Origin: Limnothrix sp. FACHB-406
Lineage (GTDB): Bacteria; Cyanobacteriota; Cyanobacteriia; CACIAM-69d
Length of the DNA stretch: 64,000 nt
Reading direction: 5' to 3'
NCBI RefSeq assembly: GCF_014698235.1
Contig: NZ_JACJSP010000001.1
Location: forward strand, 1-64,000
The notes below the pieces were generated by a model. The model saw nothing but the letters and a program-made list of their open reading frames with translations, had not been told where the DNA came from and searched no databases. A program made the translations under genes and the position numbers. The stretch's first letter is position 1. Every line of letters begins with the position of its first letter. Of the stretch, positions 1-9,081 are shown piece by piece.

Positions 1-464
1 CACCCCCATTAGGAACCCTTGCGAGTCAACGATAATGTGGCGTTTACGTCCCTTAACCTTTTTGCCACCATCGAAGCCGTAGACCACCCCCTTTTTTCCG
101 TCGTTTTCACCGACTGAGAGTCACCGATACTGACACTAGATTGCTCTGAACGACCTAATTTGCTCCGCAGTTGCTCTCGCATCTGGTCATGCATTTGCTG
201 CCAAATTCCTTTCCGTTGCCATTTCTGGAAGTAATGGTAGACCGTGCTGTAAGGGGGTAAATCGTGAGGCAGCATTTCCCACTGGCAGCCAGTGCGCTGG
301 ACGTAAAAGATGCCATTGAGGATTTCTCGGAAATCAACTTCTATCGGATGTCCAAAGCCTTTAGGAGCGGGCAGCAGCGGCTGGAGGAGCACCCACTCAT
401 CATCGCTCAAATCACTGGGATAGGCTTTGCGGGTAGGATTGGCAATGACCGGGAGACGACTCAT
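1..464 (-). CDS. IS5-family transposase, cut by window edge, frameshifted
   Basis: This is the N-terminal part of a DDE transposase of the IS5 type. The first 130 or so residues read through a DUF4096-like helix-turn-helix region (YPSDLSDDEWVLLQPLLPAP, then CQWEMLPHDLPPYSTVYHYF) to the first catalytic Asp motif, GDSQSVKTTEKRG. After that, the reading frame turns to nonsense and stops near base 9, while the -1 frame gives the expected continuation VYGFDGGKKVKGRKRHIIVD (roughly bases 20-87). The switch lies at an A6G5 run on the coding strand (87-97). Related elements can make the full protein by programmed frameshifting, so this may be a functional two-frame arrangement or a simple indel. The C-terminal catalytic residues lie outside the window. 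No terminal inverted repeat could be identified in bases 465-571. Confidence 0.85.
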
Positions 465-571
465 GAGCTGGGTGATACTTCGGGTAGGTCTAGCCTAAAA
501 CCGAATTTAGAGCTGCCAAGTCGGCTTTAGCTTCTCTTTATGAATTAGCTCTAAGGATCAAATCTTCAACG

Positions 572-1183
572 TTAAGCACTGGGAAATTGGTTGCGAATCA
601 CCACCTCTGAAAGGGGCAATTGGCCACCCCGTCCCCGCGCCGGTTGCACGGCCTTGCCTACCGTAATCATCATGCCAATTAGATGGTCGGCCGGTAGCTG
701 AATAATGTCAGCAACCGCCTGGGGATCAAAACCAATCATCGGACAGGTATCGTAGCCCATGGCTTTGGCAGCCAACATCAAGGTTTGGGCCGCAATCCCA
801 CAGGAACGCATGGCTTCATCCCGTTGCAGGGCCTCGCTTCCCTCATAGAACTGAATAATCATCGGCACCAGTTGTTGGCGAACCGCTTCGGGGGCATTTT
901 GCCAATAGCGTTCCGGTTGCTGTTGCCAAGCGTTCAAATTTCCACACAACAACACCAACAGGGACGCATCGGTCACTTGGGCTTGATTCCAAGAGGCGGC
1001 CCGAATTTGTTGGCGCAATTCGGGATCGTCCACAATCACAAATCGCCAATTTTGAATATTGAACGATGTGGGCGACAGCAACACATGTTCCATTAGGGTC
1101 TGAATTTCCGATTCAGACATTTGATGATTGGGGTCGTAATGCTTGACGGCGCGACGTTGCTGAATAGCGGTCAGGGTATCCAT
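572..1183 (-). CDS. Nitroreductase family protein (NAD(P)H:FMN-dependent)
   Basis: A 203-residue protein with the nitroreductase fold. The N-terminus shows RRAVKHYDP, the FMN-phosphate-binding RR(S/A)(V/I)(R/K) motif, and the middle has SPTSFNIQNWRFVIV, the family's S-(P/S)-x-N-x-Q-x-W motif. The C-terminal part has GYDTCPMIGFDP and a GKAVQPARGR stretch typical of the dimer's cofactor pocket. Members reduce quinones, nitro-compounds or flavins with NAD(P)H as dimers in the cytoplasm; the physiological substrate cannot be told. The ATG follows AGGACAGCTC, a reasonable ribosome binding site. It is transcribed alone, toward the transposase fragment. Confidence 0.9.
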   Translation of the reverse strand: MDTLTAIQQRRAVKHYDPNHQMSESEIQTLMEHVLLSPTSFNIQNWRFVIVDDPELRQQIRAASWNQAQVTDASLLVLLCGNLNAWQQQPERYWQNAPEAVRQQLVPMIIQFYEGSEALQRDEAMRSCGIAAQTLMLAAKAMGYDTCPMIGFDPQAVADIIQLPADHLIGMMITVGKAVQPARGRGGQLPLSEVVIRNQFPSA

Positions 1184-1383
1184 GAGCTGTCCTGAATAGG
1201 GTGAATCGACTCAATTTAAGGGAAAACTGCGGGTCGCCAAGGCCATGGGCCGCCTCCTAGCGACTTTGGTTCAAGCTCAGGGTGGGGAAATCAAACCGGG
1301 GAACGAAACCGACGAAAATTTCTCCTCACCCTGCGTTAAGTTTAGTAACATTGCCCGCAACTGCGACGACTAGGAGAAACACC

Positions 1384-1851
1384 GTGAATCTGATTCCCGA
1401 AGACATTAAGCCCTATTTGAATTTGTTTCACCCGATTTTGATGTGGGTGTTGCTGGGTCTGACGGTTTATGCACTGTATTTGGGAGTCCAGGCCCGTCGG
1501 ACTCGGACAGCGGAGGCGGAGGTGCGCAAGGAGTTGATTAAGGGGAAGTTTGCCAATCGCCACTACCAAATCGGTTCGTTGATTTTGGCGCTGATGGTGT
1601 TGGGGACGATCGGGGGGATGGCAGCGACCTATATCAATAACAACAAGCTGTTTGTGGGGCCGCACCTGTTGGCGGGCTTGGGGATGACGGGGCTGATTGC
1701 GGTGTCGGCGGCCCTTTCACCGTTGATGCAAAAGGGGCAAGATTGGGCCCGCTATGCCCACATTGGTTTGAATGTGGCCATTGTGGGACTGTTTGGCTGG
1801 CAGGCGGTTTCGGGAATGGATATTTTCCAGCGCATTTTGCAGAATTTCTAG
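1384..1851 (+). CDS. DUF4079 family membrane protein
   Basis: A 155-residue protein when started at GTG 1384, which follows TAGGAGA (about 1370-1376) at good spacing. An upstream in-frame ATG at 1282 would add 34 low-complexity residues without a binding site, so I prefer the GTG. It has four hydrophobic segments, beginning with HPILMWVLLGLTVYALYLGV, and a charged cytoplasmic loop (RRTRTAEAEVRKELIKGKFA) followed by NRHYQIGS. This matches the small cyanobacterial/plastid DUF4079 family, whose function is not established; resemblance to cytochrome b561-like four-helix proteins is an inference. A strong terminator follows at 1896-1921. Confidence 0.8.
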   Translation: MNLIPEDIKPYLNLFHPILMWVLLGLTVYALYLGVQARRTRTAEAEVRKELIKGKFANRHYQIGSLILALMVLGTIGGMAATYINNNKLFVGPHLLAGLGMTGLIAVSAALSPLMQKGQDWARYAHIGLNVAIVGLFGWQAVSGMDIFQRILQNF

Positions 1852-1895
1852 GCGCAGGTTGCTGACCCAAAGCCTGATGGATCCTGTGTAGGCGG

Positions 1896-1921
1896 CCGGT
1901 GCGATCGCGCCGGTTTTTTTT
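1896..1921 (+). terminator. Rho-independent terminator after the DUF4079 gene
   Basis: A seven-pair stem (CCGGTGC with GCGCCGG, one G-T wobble) closes a GATC loop and is followed at once by eight T residues. The loop and inner stem are a HIP1-like GCGATCGC, so the terminator has been built around that palindrome. It lies 45 bases after the stop codon at 1851. Confidence 0.85.
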
Positions 1922-2126
1922 GGGCCCCTGCTTCGGGGCCGATCGAGACCGGGTGGCCACCAATTTGGAGGCCGGCTCCCCCCTGCCCGTACGGGCGATC
2001 GCAACGTTACCATGGCCAAATTGGGCCCAAACTTGCGCCACCTGCGTTGAAGGGCGTTTAAGGGCGATCGCCTCGCCCGGGGCCGCAGCACCTTCATCCG
2101 TTGTTAATACAGCATCGATATCAACC

Positions 2127-4256
2127 ATGCCACAGACGTTTTATGTGAACCCGACCAGCGGTAATGACAGCGCTGATGGATCCCAGGGTGCGCCGCTGAA
2201 GACCATTGCGGCGGCCCTGCGCAAAACCCAAGCGGGCGATCGGGTGCAACTGGCTGCGGGAACTTACAGCAGCACCAGCGGCGAAGAATTTCCGCTGACG
2301 GTTCCTTCGGGGGTGACCGTGGTGGGCAACGAAGGAACGAAGGGCGGCGGCATTTTGGTGCGGGGCAGTGGCCGCTATGTTAGCCCCACCTTTGCGGGTC
2401 AAAATGTCCTTTTTCTATTGACGGATGATGCCCACCTGCGGGGGGTGACGGCGACTAATCCGGAAACTCGGGGAACGGCGGCTTGGGTAGAGTCGGCTCG
2501 CCCCACGATCGCCAACAATACCTTTGTGAACTCCAACCGGGAAGGGGTGTTCGTCAGCGGTTCCAGTGTGCCCCTGGTGGAAGGGAACTTGTTTGAAACC
2601 AACTCCGGTAATGGCTTGTCGATCGACCGGAACTCTAGCGGCACAATTCGCGGCAACACCTTCCGAAATACGGGATTTGGGATTGCGGTGGGGGGCAACG
2701 CCAGCCCCACGATCAGCGGCAATGTGATTACAGGGAACCGTAGCGGTGTGGTGGCTTCCCAAACGGCCCGCCCCATTTTGCGCAACAACACGATCGAGAA
2801 CAACCGAGATGACGGTCTGACGGTCATTAATCAGGCCCTGCCGGACTTGGGCAGCACTGGCCAACCGGGCAACAATGTGTTTCGGGCGAACGGTAAGTAC
2901 GACATCCAAAACGCCACCACGAACACGATCGTGGCCGTTGGCAACCAGATTGGCACGGTGTTGGGATCCGTGTCCTCGTCCGGTTCGGTGTCGCCTTCGC
3001 CTACGCCCGTGCCAATTCCGTCGCCGGGCCCCTCACCGACCCCAACTCCCACGCCGGTTCCCGTACCCACGCCGGTTCCTGTGCCCACCCCGATCGACGA
3101 TCTGAAGGGCCATTGGGCAGAGGCCTTCATTCGGGCTTTGATCAGCCAGGGGGTGGTGAAGGGGTTTGAGGATGGCTCTTTCCGGCCCAATAACAAGTTG
3201 ACGCGGGCGGAATATGCGGCGCTGGTGGTGAAGGCGTTCGATCGCCCGCTGGTCAAACCTCCCATTGGTTTTAGTGATGTGCCAGCGGGTTTTTGGGCGA
3301 TCGGGGCGATTGCTAAGGCCAGTCAAATGGGCTTCATTTCCGGTTTCCCAGATAACAGCTTCCGCCCGGGCCAGAACTTGACCCGCACCCAAGCCCTGTT
3401 GTCCATTACCAATGGTTTGGGCCTGTCGGGTGGATCGCTGAATCTGTTGGGGAATTTTGCCGATCGTGCGCAAATCCCCAGCTACGCCACCAACCCGATC
3501 GCGACGGCCACGGCCAATCGCCTGGTGGTGAATTATCCCCAACTGAACGCCCTGCGTCCCCTAGAAGACATTACCCGCGCTGAAGTGGCCGCTTTGATTT
3601 ATCAAGCACGGGTGTTGCTGAACCAAGCGTCGGCCCTCACATCGCCCTACATCGTACAGCCCGATACCAAGCTGCCGGCCTTTACGGACACGCGCAACCA
3701 CTGGGCAGAGCCGTTCATCGAGGCCTTGGCGAATCGGGGACTAATCGGGGGCTTCCCCGATGGATCCTTCCGTCCCGATGCCACCATGACCCGCGCCCAG
3801 TTTGCCAGCGCGATCGCCAAGGTCTTTAATCCACCGGCCGAGCGACCGGGCAAAACTTTTACGGACGTGAATTCCAACTTCTGGGGCAATGCGGCGATCC
3901 AGCAGGCCTACCGGGCGGGCTTTATGTCTGGCACGTCGGAAACCACCTTCAGCCCCGATGCCACGTTGCAAAAGGTGCAAATTGCCGTGGCCCTGGCCAG
4001 TGGCTTGGATTGGCCGGACGGCACGGAGGCGGATTTGGCGGCCTTGAGCGATCGAGAAGCGGTGGCCAAGTGGGCCCGGCCCAAGGTGGCGGCTGTTTTG
4101 AAGCGCAAGGCGTTGGTCAGTTACCCCAGTGCCAACACCTTTGCTCCCGAGCGGTTTGCAACGCGGGCGGAGGTGGCGGCCATGTTGTACCAGGCCCTGC
4201 GCGATCGGGATGGATCGTTAACGGCCATTAATTCTCCCTACGTTCTTTCGGCTTAG
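2127..4256 (+). CDS. Parallel beta-helix (DUF1565-like) protein with six C-terminal SLH motifs
   Basis: A 709-residue protein from ATG 2127. Residues 1-285 start MPQTFYVNPTSGNDSADGSQ, the usual opening of DUF1565 proteins, and continue as right-handed beta-helix rungs rich in N-x-(F/I)-x-x-N-x-x-G. Residues about 290-321 are a Pro-Thr/Ser-Val linker. From about 325 there are two cassettes of three SLH motifs each (HWAEAFI...DGSFRPN...TRAE; FWAIGAI...FRPG; then VVNYP...TRAEVA), the second starting near 516. SLH motifs usually bind cell-wall polymer, or in cyanobacteria outer-membrane porins anchor to peptidoglycan through them. No Sec signal peptide is visible at this start or at longer alternatives back to 1899. 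The C-terminal half is clearly paralogous to that of the next gene. Confidence 0.85.
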   Translation: MPQTFYVNPTSGNDSADGSQGAPLKTIAAALRKTQAGDRVQLAAGTYSSTSGEEFPLTVPSGVTVVGNEGTKGGGILVRGSGRYVSPTFAGQNVLFLLTDDAHLRGVTATNPETRGTAAWVESARPTIANNTFVNSNREGVFVSGSSVPLVEGNLFETNSGNGLSIDRNSSGTIRGNTFRNTGFGIAVGGNASPTISGNVITGNRSGVVASQTARPILRNNTIENNRDDGLTVINQALPDLGSTGQPGNNVFRANGKYDIQNATTNTIVAVGNQIGTVLGSVSSSGSVSPSPTPVPIPSPGPSPTPTPTPVPVPTPVPVPTPIDDLKGHWAEAFIRALISQGVVKGFEDGSFRPNNKLTRAEYAALVVKAFDRPLVKPPIGFSDVPAGFWAIGAIAKASQMGFISGFPDNSFRPGQNLTRTQALLSITNGLGLSGGSLNLLGNFADRAQIPSYATNPIATATANRLVVNYPQLNALRPLEDITRAEVAALIYQARVLLNQASALTSPYIVQPDTKLPAFTDTRNHWAEPFIEALANRGLIGGFPDGSFRPDATMTRAQFASAIAKVFNPPAERPGKTFTDVNSNFWGNAAIQQAYRAGFMSGTSETTFSPDATLQKVQIAVALASGLDWPDGTEADLAALSDREAVAKWARPKVAAVLKRKALVSYPSANTFAPERFATRAEVAAMLYQALRDRDGSLTAINSPYVLSA

Positions 4257-4526
4257 GCCGATCGGGGGGGATCGGGGATCGATCGGGAGCCGATCGGGGC
4301 TGGATGGGGAGTTGTGCGCGATCGCCCAACGTGATCGCCCAACGTGATTTGAGGCGTGATCAGCAAGGGCAATCGGCCGCAACCCACCCTCAACCAAGCA
4401 TCCCAGATCCCCCCACCACGCCGCAGCACCCTGCGGAACAGCAATCTAGTTCAGCAATCCAGTCCAGCAATCCAGTCCAGCAATCCAGTCCAGCAATCCA
4501 GCAAAGCAACGTCGGTGAATCCTGCC
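4257..4526. other. Spacer between the two SLH genes
   Basis: The spacer is built of low-complexity sequence: GATCGGGG-type repeats just after the first gene, two GATCGCCCAACGTGAT-like copies near 4320-4345, and a 13-bp tandem array (4439-4506). It can be read in frame with the downstream gene from 4356, but the translation (polar, repeat-encoded) does not look like protein. No terminator is seen. Confidence 0.6.
4439..4506. repeat. 13-bp tandem repeat, about five copies
   Basis: Unit CAGCAATCCAGTC, starting with a diverged copy (CAGCAATCTAGTT) at 4439-4451, then three identical copies to 4490 and a partial copy. It ends about 20 bases before the likely start codon of the FAD-SLH gene. Confidence 0.9.
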
Positions 4527-7304
4527 ATGACTCGGGACTATGACCTGATTGGTTACGGTGATGAAGTGCCAGGGGTTCTGGCCCTGGTGGCGGCGGCCCG
4601 GGAATATCGGGCCCGATCGGGCGGTCAACCACTCAAAACCCTGCTGCTCACGGCCGGCGACACCAGCTATGGCGTGGGCGGCCACCTAATCCGAGGACAA
4701 CTGTGTTACCTAGACCGCACCCACCTCTCCCCTAAGCTTCGGGAACAATACGGCATGGGTCTTTATGGCGATCCCGCCAGCCTATATCAGGAGTTCTTGC
4801 AGCGATCGGGCGTGGTGGAAGTGGGCCTCGATTGGCGCAAGGGCGATCGGGCCCTGCGGGAAATGCTGTTGGAAGCGGGCGTGGATATTGTTGACCAGGC
4901 AAAAATCAGCCGCGTTCAAAAAACGGGCGATCAGCTCCTGTCCATCACCACCGACGATGGCGACACCTTCCAAGCCAAGCAATTCATCGATTCCACCGTG
5001 AATGCGGGCCTCCTGCAAAGGGCCCAGGGCCTGACCGTCCGAGGCTTTGGCACGTTGGGGCTACCCGATTCGGCCCTGCCCGTTTCGCTGGTTTTCGAGA
5101 CCCAGGGCCTCACCGTAGACTTCCTGCGCCGGGCCGAGGCAGGTTGGATCCAACGATTCTGTAATCCCAAGGATACCGAAGCTCAAAAATATCTCTCGAT
5201 CGCGGCCGGCGGCGATCCCAAGCGCGTGCAGTGGTTCATCTCCCGAATGCAAGATAGTGCCGGCCGACCGATGACCATGGTGGTTGGCCCCGACTACATC
5301 GATGTGCGCTGCCATGTCCTCTCGGTGCTCTATCACGCCTATCGCGGAACCGCCTGGAATTTGGAGCAAACCAAATTCATTCTCGACTCACCGAACATTG
5401 CCGTGCTGCCAGGCGGGCGCATGTCCTGGAACGCACTGCTTTGTTTTGTGACCGCCAACGAAGCGGAAGCCTTGGCCCAAAATGCCGGACTGCCCACCGC
5501 CCGGATGCAGCAGGAGGTGGAGCATGTGAGTCGGTGGCTCAAGAGCTTTGGGCAACAAATCGCCGTGACCCCGGCCCATGAGCTGTACATTCGCTATGCC
5601 GGCAGCATGGTCGATCCCATTCACCCCTTTTCTGGGGCCCAAATGCTGGCGGGCGGTTTGCCCACCCGTGAGGCCCTAGGCACGTTCTGCTACAAATTCG
5701 ATGTGCGGGGCGGCATTCCTGGCCTGGGCAAAAAAGCGCTGGCTAAAAATCACAAGAGTTTGCAATTTTTGGCGGAGCCAGTGCCGGTGTTTAACTACGG
5801 CATTCGCCACGCCATTTCTAAATCCGTGCCCAATGTGGCGGTGGTGAGTCCGGCTTCTGGTTATTTCGGCATTGCTCCGGCGGCCGGGCGGATTGTGGAG
5901 TTGAATGCGGGCGTGGGCCAAGGTTTGGGGATTGCGGCGGCGATCGCCATTCAAGGGGGGCGCAACTTGGCCGATGTGACCAACGTGGAGGTCAATCAAA
6001 TTCTGAAAACGCGGGGTCAGTTGCCAACCATCTACGGGATTGGGCAGGCCCTCTCCCAAAAGTTTGCGGACTTTGAAAAGGACATGTTTCCTAATCCGTT
6101 GCCGATCCCGCGACCCGACCCGATCGATGATGTGTCCGAGCACTGGGCGAAAGACTTCATTCAGATCCTGCGCGATCGCAAAGTCATGGGGGGCTATGAA
6201 GACGGCTCTTTTCGCCCCAACAACACCATCAGCCGGGCGGAGTTTTCGGCGGTATTGGGTCGGGCATTTGATTTACCCCTGCGGAGGGCGGAGCGATCGT
6301 TTGTGGATGTGCCCAGCAACCATTGGGCCCATGGGGCGGTGCAAAAGGCCTGGCGGATGGGATTCTTAACGGGCTATCAGGGCGATCGCTTCTTGCCCAA
6401 TGCGGAAATTCGGCGCGGCGATGCCATGACCGCTCTGGTGAATGGTTTGGGGTTACCGGCGGGCGATCTGAAACTGCTGGGGCTGTACCAAGACCGGGCC
6501 ACCATTCCTCCCTATGCAACGGGGGCGATCGCCACGGCCACAGAGCGGCGCATGGTGGTGAACTATCCCCAAAAACGCCAGATTCGATCCCAAGATCCCC
6601 TCACTCGGGGAGAGTTGGCGACCCTGATTCACCAGGCCCTGGCGGCGCGGGGAACCGTTCCGCCGCTAAATTCCGAGCATATTGTGCAGCCGATCGACCC
6701 CAGCACCTTGCCCCTGTTTGCCGATTTGGAGGGACATTGGGCCCGGCATTTTGTGGAAGCCTTCGCGATCGAGGGTTGGATCAGCGGCTACAAAGACGGC
6801 ACTTTTCGCCCCAATGACCCCATGACGCGGGCCCAATTTGCCGTGCTGGTAACTGCCGCCATCAAACCCCTAGCCCGGCGACCTGCCAAGGCGTTTCGGG
6901 ATGTGCCCCGAGGTCACTGGGCCGATCGCGCCATTGAGCAGGCCTATGCGGCCGAGTTTCTTTCGGGCATGGGAGCCGATCAATTTCAGCCCGATGGCCC
7001 CCTCAAGCGGCTGCAAGTGGCCGTGGCCTTGGTGAGCGGGTTGCGGTGGGCCGATGAAGCCGTGGCGGTGCTCAATAGCTTGAGCGATCGTGCGGCGATT
7101 CCCGCTTGGGCCCAACCCAAGGTGGCCACCGCCCTGCGTCGCCGGTTGTTGGTGAACTATCCCGATCCCCAGCGGCTCGATCCCGATCGCACCGCAACCC
7201 GGGCGGAAGTTGTCGTCATGCTTTACCAAGCCCTGGTCGCCAGCGGCCGGCTCAAACCCCTGAACTCCGACATGATCAGCCAACCGGCTCCCCTGCCCAC
7301 TTGA
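4527..7304 (+). CDS. FAD-dependent oxidoreductase fused to six SLH motifs
   Basis: A 925-residue protein from ATG 4527; this start is chosen because MTRDYDLIGYGDEVPGVLAL begins the dinucleotide-binding fold directly. Residues 1 to about 525 resemble FAD-dependent oxidoreductases of the FAD_oxidored/GMC-like Rossmann type: beta-strand and Gly-rich turn (GYGDEVPG, not the classic GxGxxG), then GDTSYGVGGHLIRGQL, a QFIDSTVNAGLL segment, and a late PASGYFGIAPAAGRIVELNAG segment with GQGLGIAAAIAI, the usual second FAD-contact region. Residues 532-925 carry two three-SLH cassettes like those of the preceding gene (HWAKDFI...DGSFRPN...SRAEF). Substrate unknown. No signal peptide is apparent, which is odd for an SLH protein. 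It probably arose by duplication of the neighbouring SLH region. Confidence 0.8.
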   Translation: MTRDYDLIGYGDEVPGVLALVAAAREYRARSGGQPLKTLLLTAGDTSYGVGGHLIRGQLCYLDRTHLSPKLREQYGMGLYGDPASLYQEFLQRSGVVEVGLDWRKGDRALREMLLEAGVDIVDQAKISRVQKTGDQLLSITTDDGDTFQAKQFIDSTVNAGLLQRAQGLTVRGFGTLGLPDSALPVSLVFETQGLTVDFLRRAEAGWIQRFCNPKDTEAQKYLSIAAGGDPKRVQWFISRMQDSAGRPMTMVVGPDYIDVRCHVLSVLYHAYRGTAWNLEQTKFILDSPNIAVLPGGRMSWNALLCFVTANEAEALAQNAGLPTARMQQEVEHVSRWLKSFGQQIAVTPAHELYIRYAGSMVDPIHPFSGAQMLAGGLPTREALGTFCYKFDVRGGIPGLGKKALAKNHKSLQFLAEPVPVFNYGIRHAISKSVPNVAVVSPASGYFGIAPAAGRIVELNAGVGQGLGIAAAIAIQGGRNLADVTNVEVNQILKTRGQLPTIYGIGQALSQKFADFEKDMFPNPLPIPRPDPIDDVSEHWAKDFIQILRDRKVMGGYEDGSFRPNNTISRAEFSAVLGRAFDLPLRRAERSFVDVPSNHWAHGAVQKAWRMGFLTGYQGDRFLPNAEIRRGDAMTALVNGLGLPAGDLKLLGLYQDRATIPPYATGAIATATERRMVVNYPQKRQIRSQDPLTRGELATLIHQALAARGTVPPLNSEHIVQPIDPSTLPLFADLEGHWARHFVEAFAIEGWISGYKDGTFRPNDPMTRAQFAVLVTAAIKPLARRPAKAFRDVPRGHWADRAIEQAYAAEFLSGMGADQFQPDGPLKRLQVAVALVSGLRWADEAVAVLNSLSDRAAIPAWAQPKVATALRRRLLVNYPDPQRLDPDRTATRAEVVVMLYQALVASGRLKPLNSDMISQPAPLPT

Positions 7305-7427
7305 GATCCCATCAGACGATCAAGGACGGTGATCGAGGGCGCTTGTTTAGGGCGATCGCTAATGATTTCGTCCAAACCATCGCAGGCAAGAAAATTTAGC
7401 CTCTTGTCTTCAGGATTTCAACCCAAG

Positions 7428-7478
7428 ATTGCCCCAAGATCGCCCCAAAATTGCCCCAAGATCGCCCCAAGATTGCCA
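7428..7478. repeat. 11-bp tandem repeat upstream of corA
   Basis: Unit ATYGCCCCAAG, four full copies (7428-7438, 7439-7449, 7450-7460, 7461-7471) and a partial one. It sits in the spacer between the FAD-SLH gene and corA. Confidence 0.9.
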
Positions 7479-7515
7479 TTAATCCCCCCTTGGCAATTGG
7501 GGTGATTTTGGCAAC

Positions 7516-8748
7516 ATGGGGGTGCAAACCCGATCAAAATCCCCCATGCCTTTCCAAGCCATTCCTCGTCGCCTCAAACTCTGGCGTGGTCAGCGGCGCT
7601 CCAAGCTGTTTGGCATTCCTGCGCAAATCGTGCAGCCCGCCGTTTTTCCCTGGACCCAGGACGGATCCGAAGACTTTTTTGCCGAAGAACCCGGCAGTAC
7701 CCCGGGGACATTGCGGATTGACCCCGATGCCGCCCCGTCGGAGCTAATCGCCATTGATTACAGTCGCACTCACTGGGAGCGGCAACTTTTGGCTGCCCCC
7801 ACTGACTGTGAACCCCTGCTCGATTCCGGATCGGTCACTTGGTTGGATGTGCAAGGGCTGGGTTCCGAGGAGGTGTTGCGCCAGTTGGGGCAAGTGTTTC
7901 GCCTCCATGCCCTCACCTTGGAAGATATTGCCAATGTGCCCCAACGGCCCAAGGTGGAATTTGAGGACGATCGCATCTTGGTGTTGGTGCATATGTTGTC
8001 GCCCAGGGGCAAAGGTGGCGGTTATTTCACAGAACAAGTCAGCCTTTTGTTGGGCAGCAATTATGTTGTGACCGTGCAAGAAGAATCGGAGCACGATGCC
8101 CTAGAACCCGTGCGAGAACGCTTGCGAACCGATCGCGGAATTATTCGGCGGATGGGATCGGATTATTTGCTATGTGCCCTTTTGGATGCGATCGTGGATG
8201 GGTGCTATCCCGCCATGGATTATTACGCCCAGGAAATTGAACGATTGGAATGCGCCATTTTGTTTGAACCCGATCGCAAATTAATGCGCGAAATTTATAT
8301 GATTGAGCGCGATTTGTTAACCCTACGGCGGTGGATGGCTCCCCAAACCCACGCGATCGCCCTGTTGATGCGCGAACAACATCCCCTAATCAGCCCAGAC
8401 GTGCGGGCTTATTTGCAAGAGTGTTATGAACATGCCACGGATATTTTGGATGTGGTCACGCTCTATCAAGAATTGACTGTGAACCTGATGAATTTATACA
8501 TGTCCGCTGTCAGCAACCGCATGAATGAAATCATGAAGGTGTTAACAATTGTTTCGGCAATTTTTATTCCCCTCACCTTTTTGGCGGGGATCTATGGCAT
8601 GAATTTCAATACCGAAACTTCGCCTTGGAATATGCCAGAATTGAATTGGCGCTATGGCTATCTTGTCTGTTGGTTGGTGATGATTGTCACTGCCTGTGGA
8701 TTGGTGCTGTATTTTTGGCGAAGAGGCTGGTTCAAGAATTCTTTTTAG
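7516..8748 (+). CDS. corA: CorA-family magnesium/cobalt transporter
   Basis: A 410-residue protein of the CorA family of pentameric Mg2+/Co2+ channels in the cytoplasmic membrane. The N-terminal cytoplasmic domain has the usual WLDVQGLG...LQALTLEDI-type sequence (here LHALTLEDIANVPQRPKVEF). Long helices follow, then SNRMNEIMKVLTIVSAIFIP leading into the first membrane segment, the signature YGMNF near residue 358, and a second membrane segment ending in a basic tail (FWRRGWFKNSF). The start is ATG 7516; ATG 7546 is an equally possible start ten codons later. It is followed by a spacer without an evident terminator. Confidence 0.93.
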   Translation: MGVQTRSKSPMPFQAIPRRLKLWRGQRRSKLFGIPAQIVQPAVFPWTQDGSEDFFAEEPGSTPGTLRIDPDAAPSELIAIDYSRTHWERQLLAAPTDCEPLLDSGSVTWLDVQGLGSEEVLRQLGQVFRLHALTLEDIANVPQRPKVEFEDDRILVLVHMLSPRGKGGGYFTEQVSLLLGSNYVVTVQEESEHDALEPVRERLRTDRGIIRRMGSDYLLCALLDAIVDGCYPAMDYYAQEIERLECAILFEPDRKLMREIYMIERDLLTLRRWMAPQTHAIALLMREQHPLISPDVRAYLQECYEHATDILDVVTLYQELTVNLMNLYMSAVSNRMNEIMKVLTIVSAIFIPLTFLAGIYGMNFNTETSPWNMPELNWRYGYLVCWLVMIVTACGLVLYFWRRGWFKNSF

Positions 8749-9081
8749 GAAACTGGTGGGTGCTGTTGATTGTGGCCGCTGATGGTGGCCGCTCGGGCCA
8801 TGGGCAGTTGGGCAATGGGAAAATCGGGGTTCAGTGGGTTAAGGGTGATCTGGATCGAGAGCGATCTGGATCGAAGATTAACCCCACCATTGCGAAGCAC
8901 GATCGAGCGGCTCAGGGATCGAAGAACCGGGCCATAATGAAACTGAACCGGTTTAAGTCTCAGCCGATCGGGCAGTAGCCGCACTTCGTGCAATTAAGCC
9001 CAAAACTTCTTGCTGCGGGCCCCTATTTCGGCATAAATCGCGATTGATCTGGATTTTGCAATCACCGATCGGGAGGTGGCT
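8749..9081. other. Non-coding spacer
   Basis: A 333-base gap between corA and the GDP-mannose pyrophosphorylase gene. It contains a short direct repeat, GATCTGGATCGA, near 8850-8875, and near the end a ribosome binding site GGGAGG (9071-9076). No gene, RNA or convincing promoter seen. Confidence 0.5.

Noticed and set aside
4439-4506. CRISPR array
   Set aside because: The repeats are adjacent with no spacers and the unit is only 13 bp; no cas genes are in the window.
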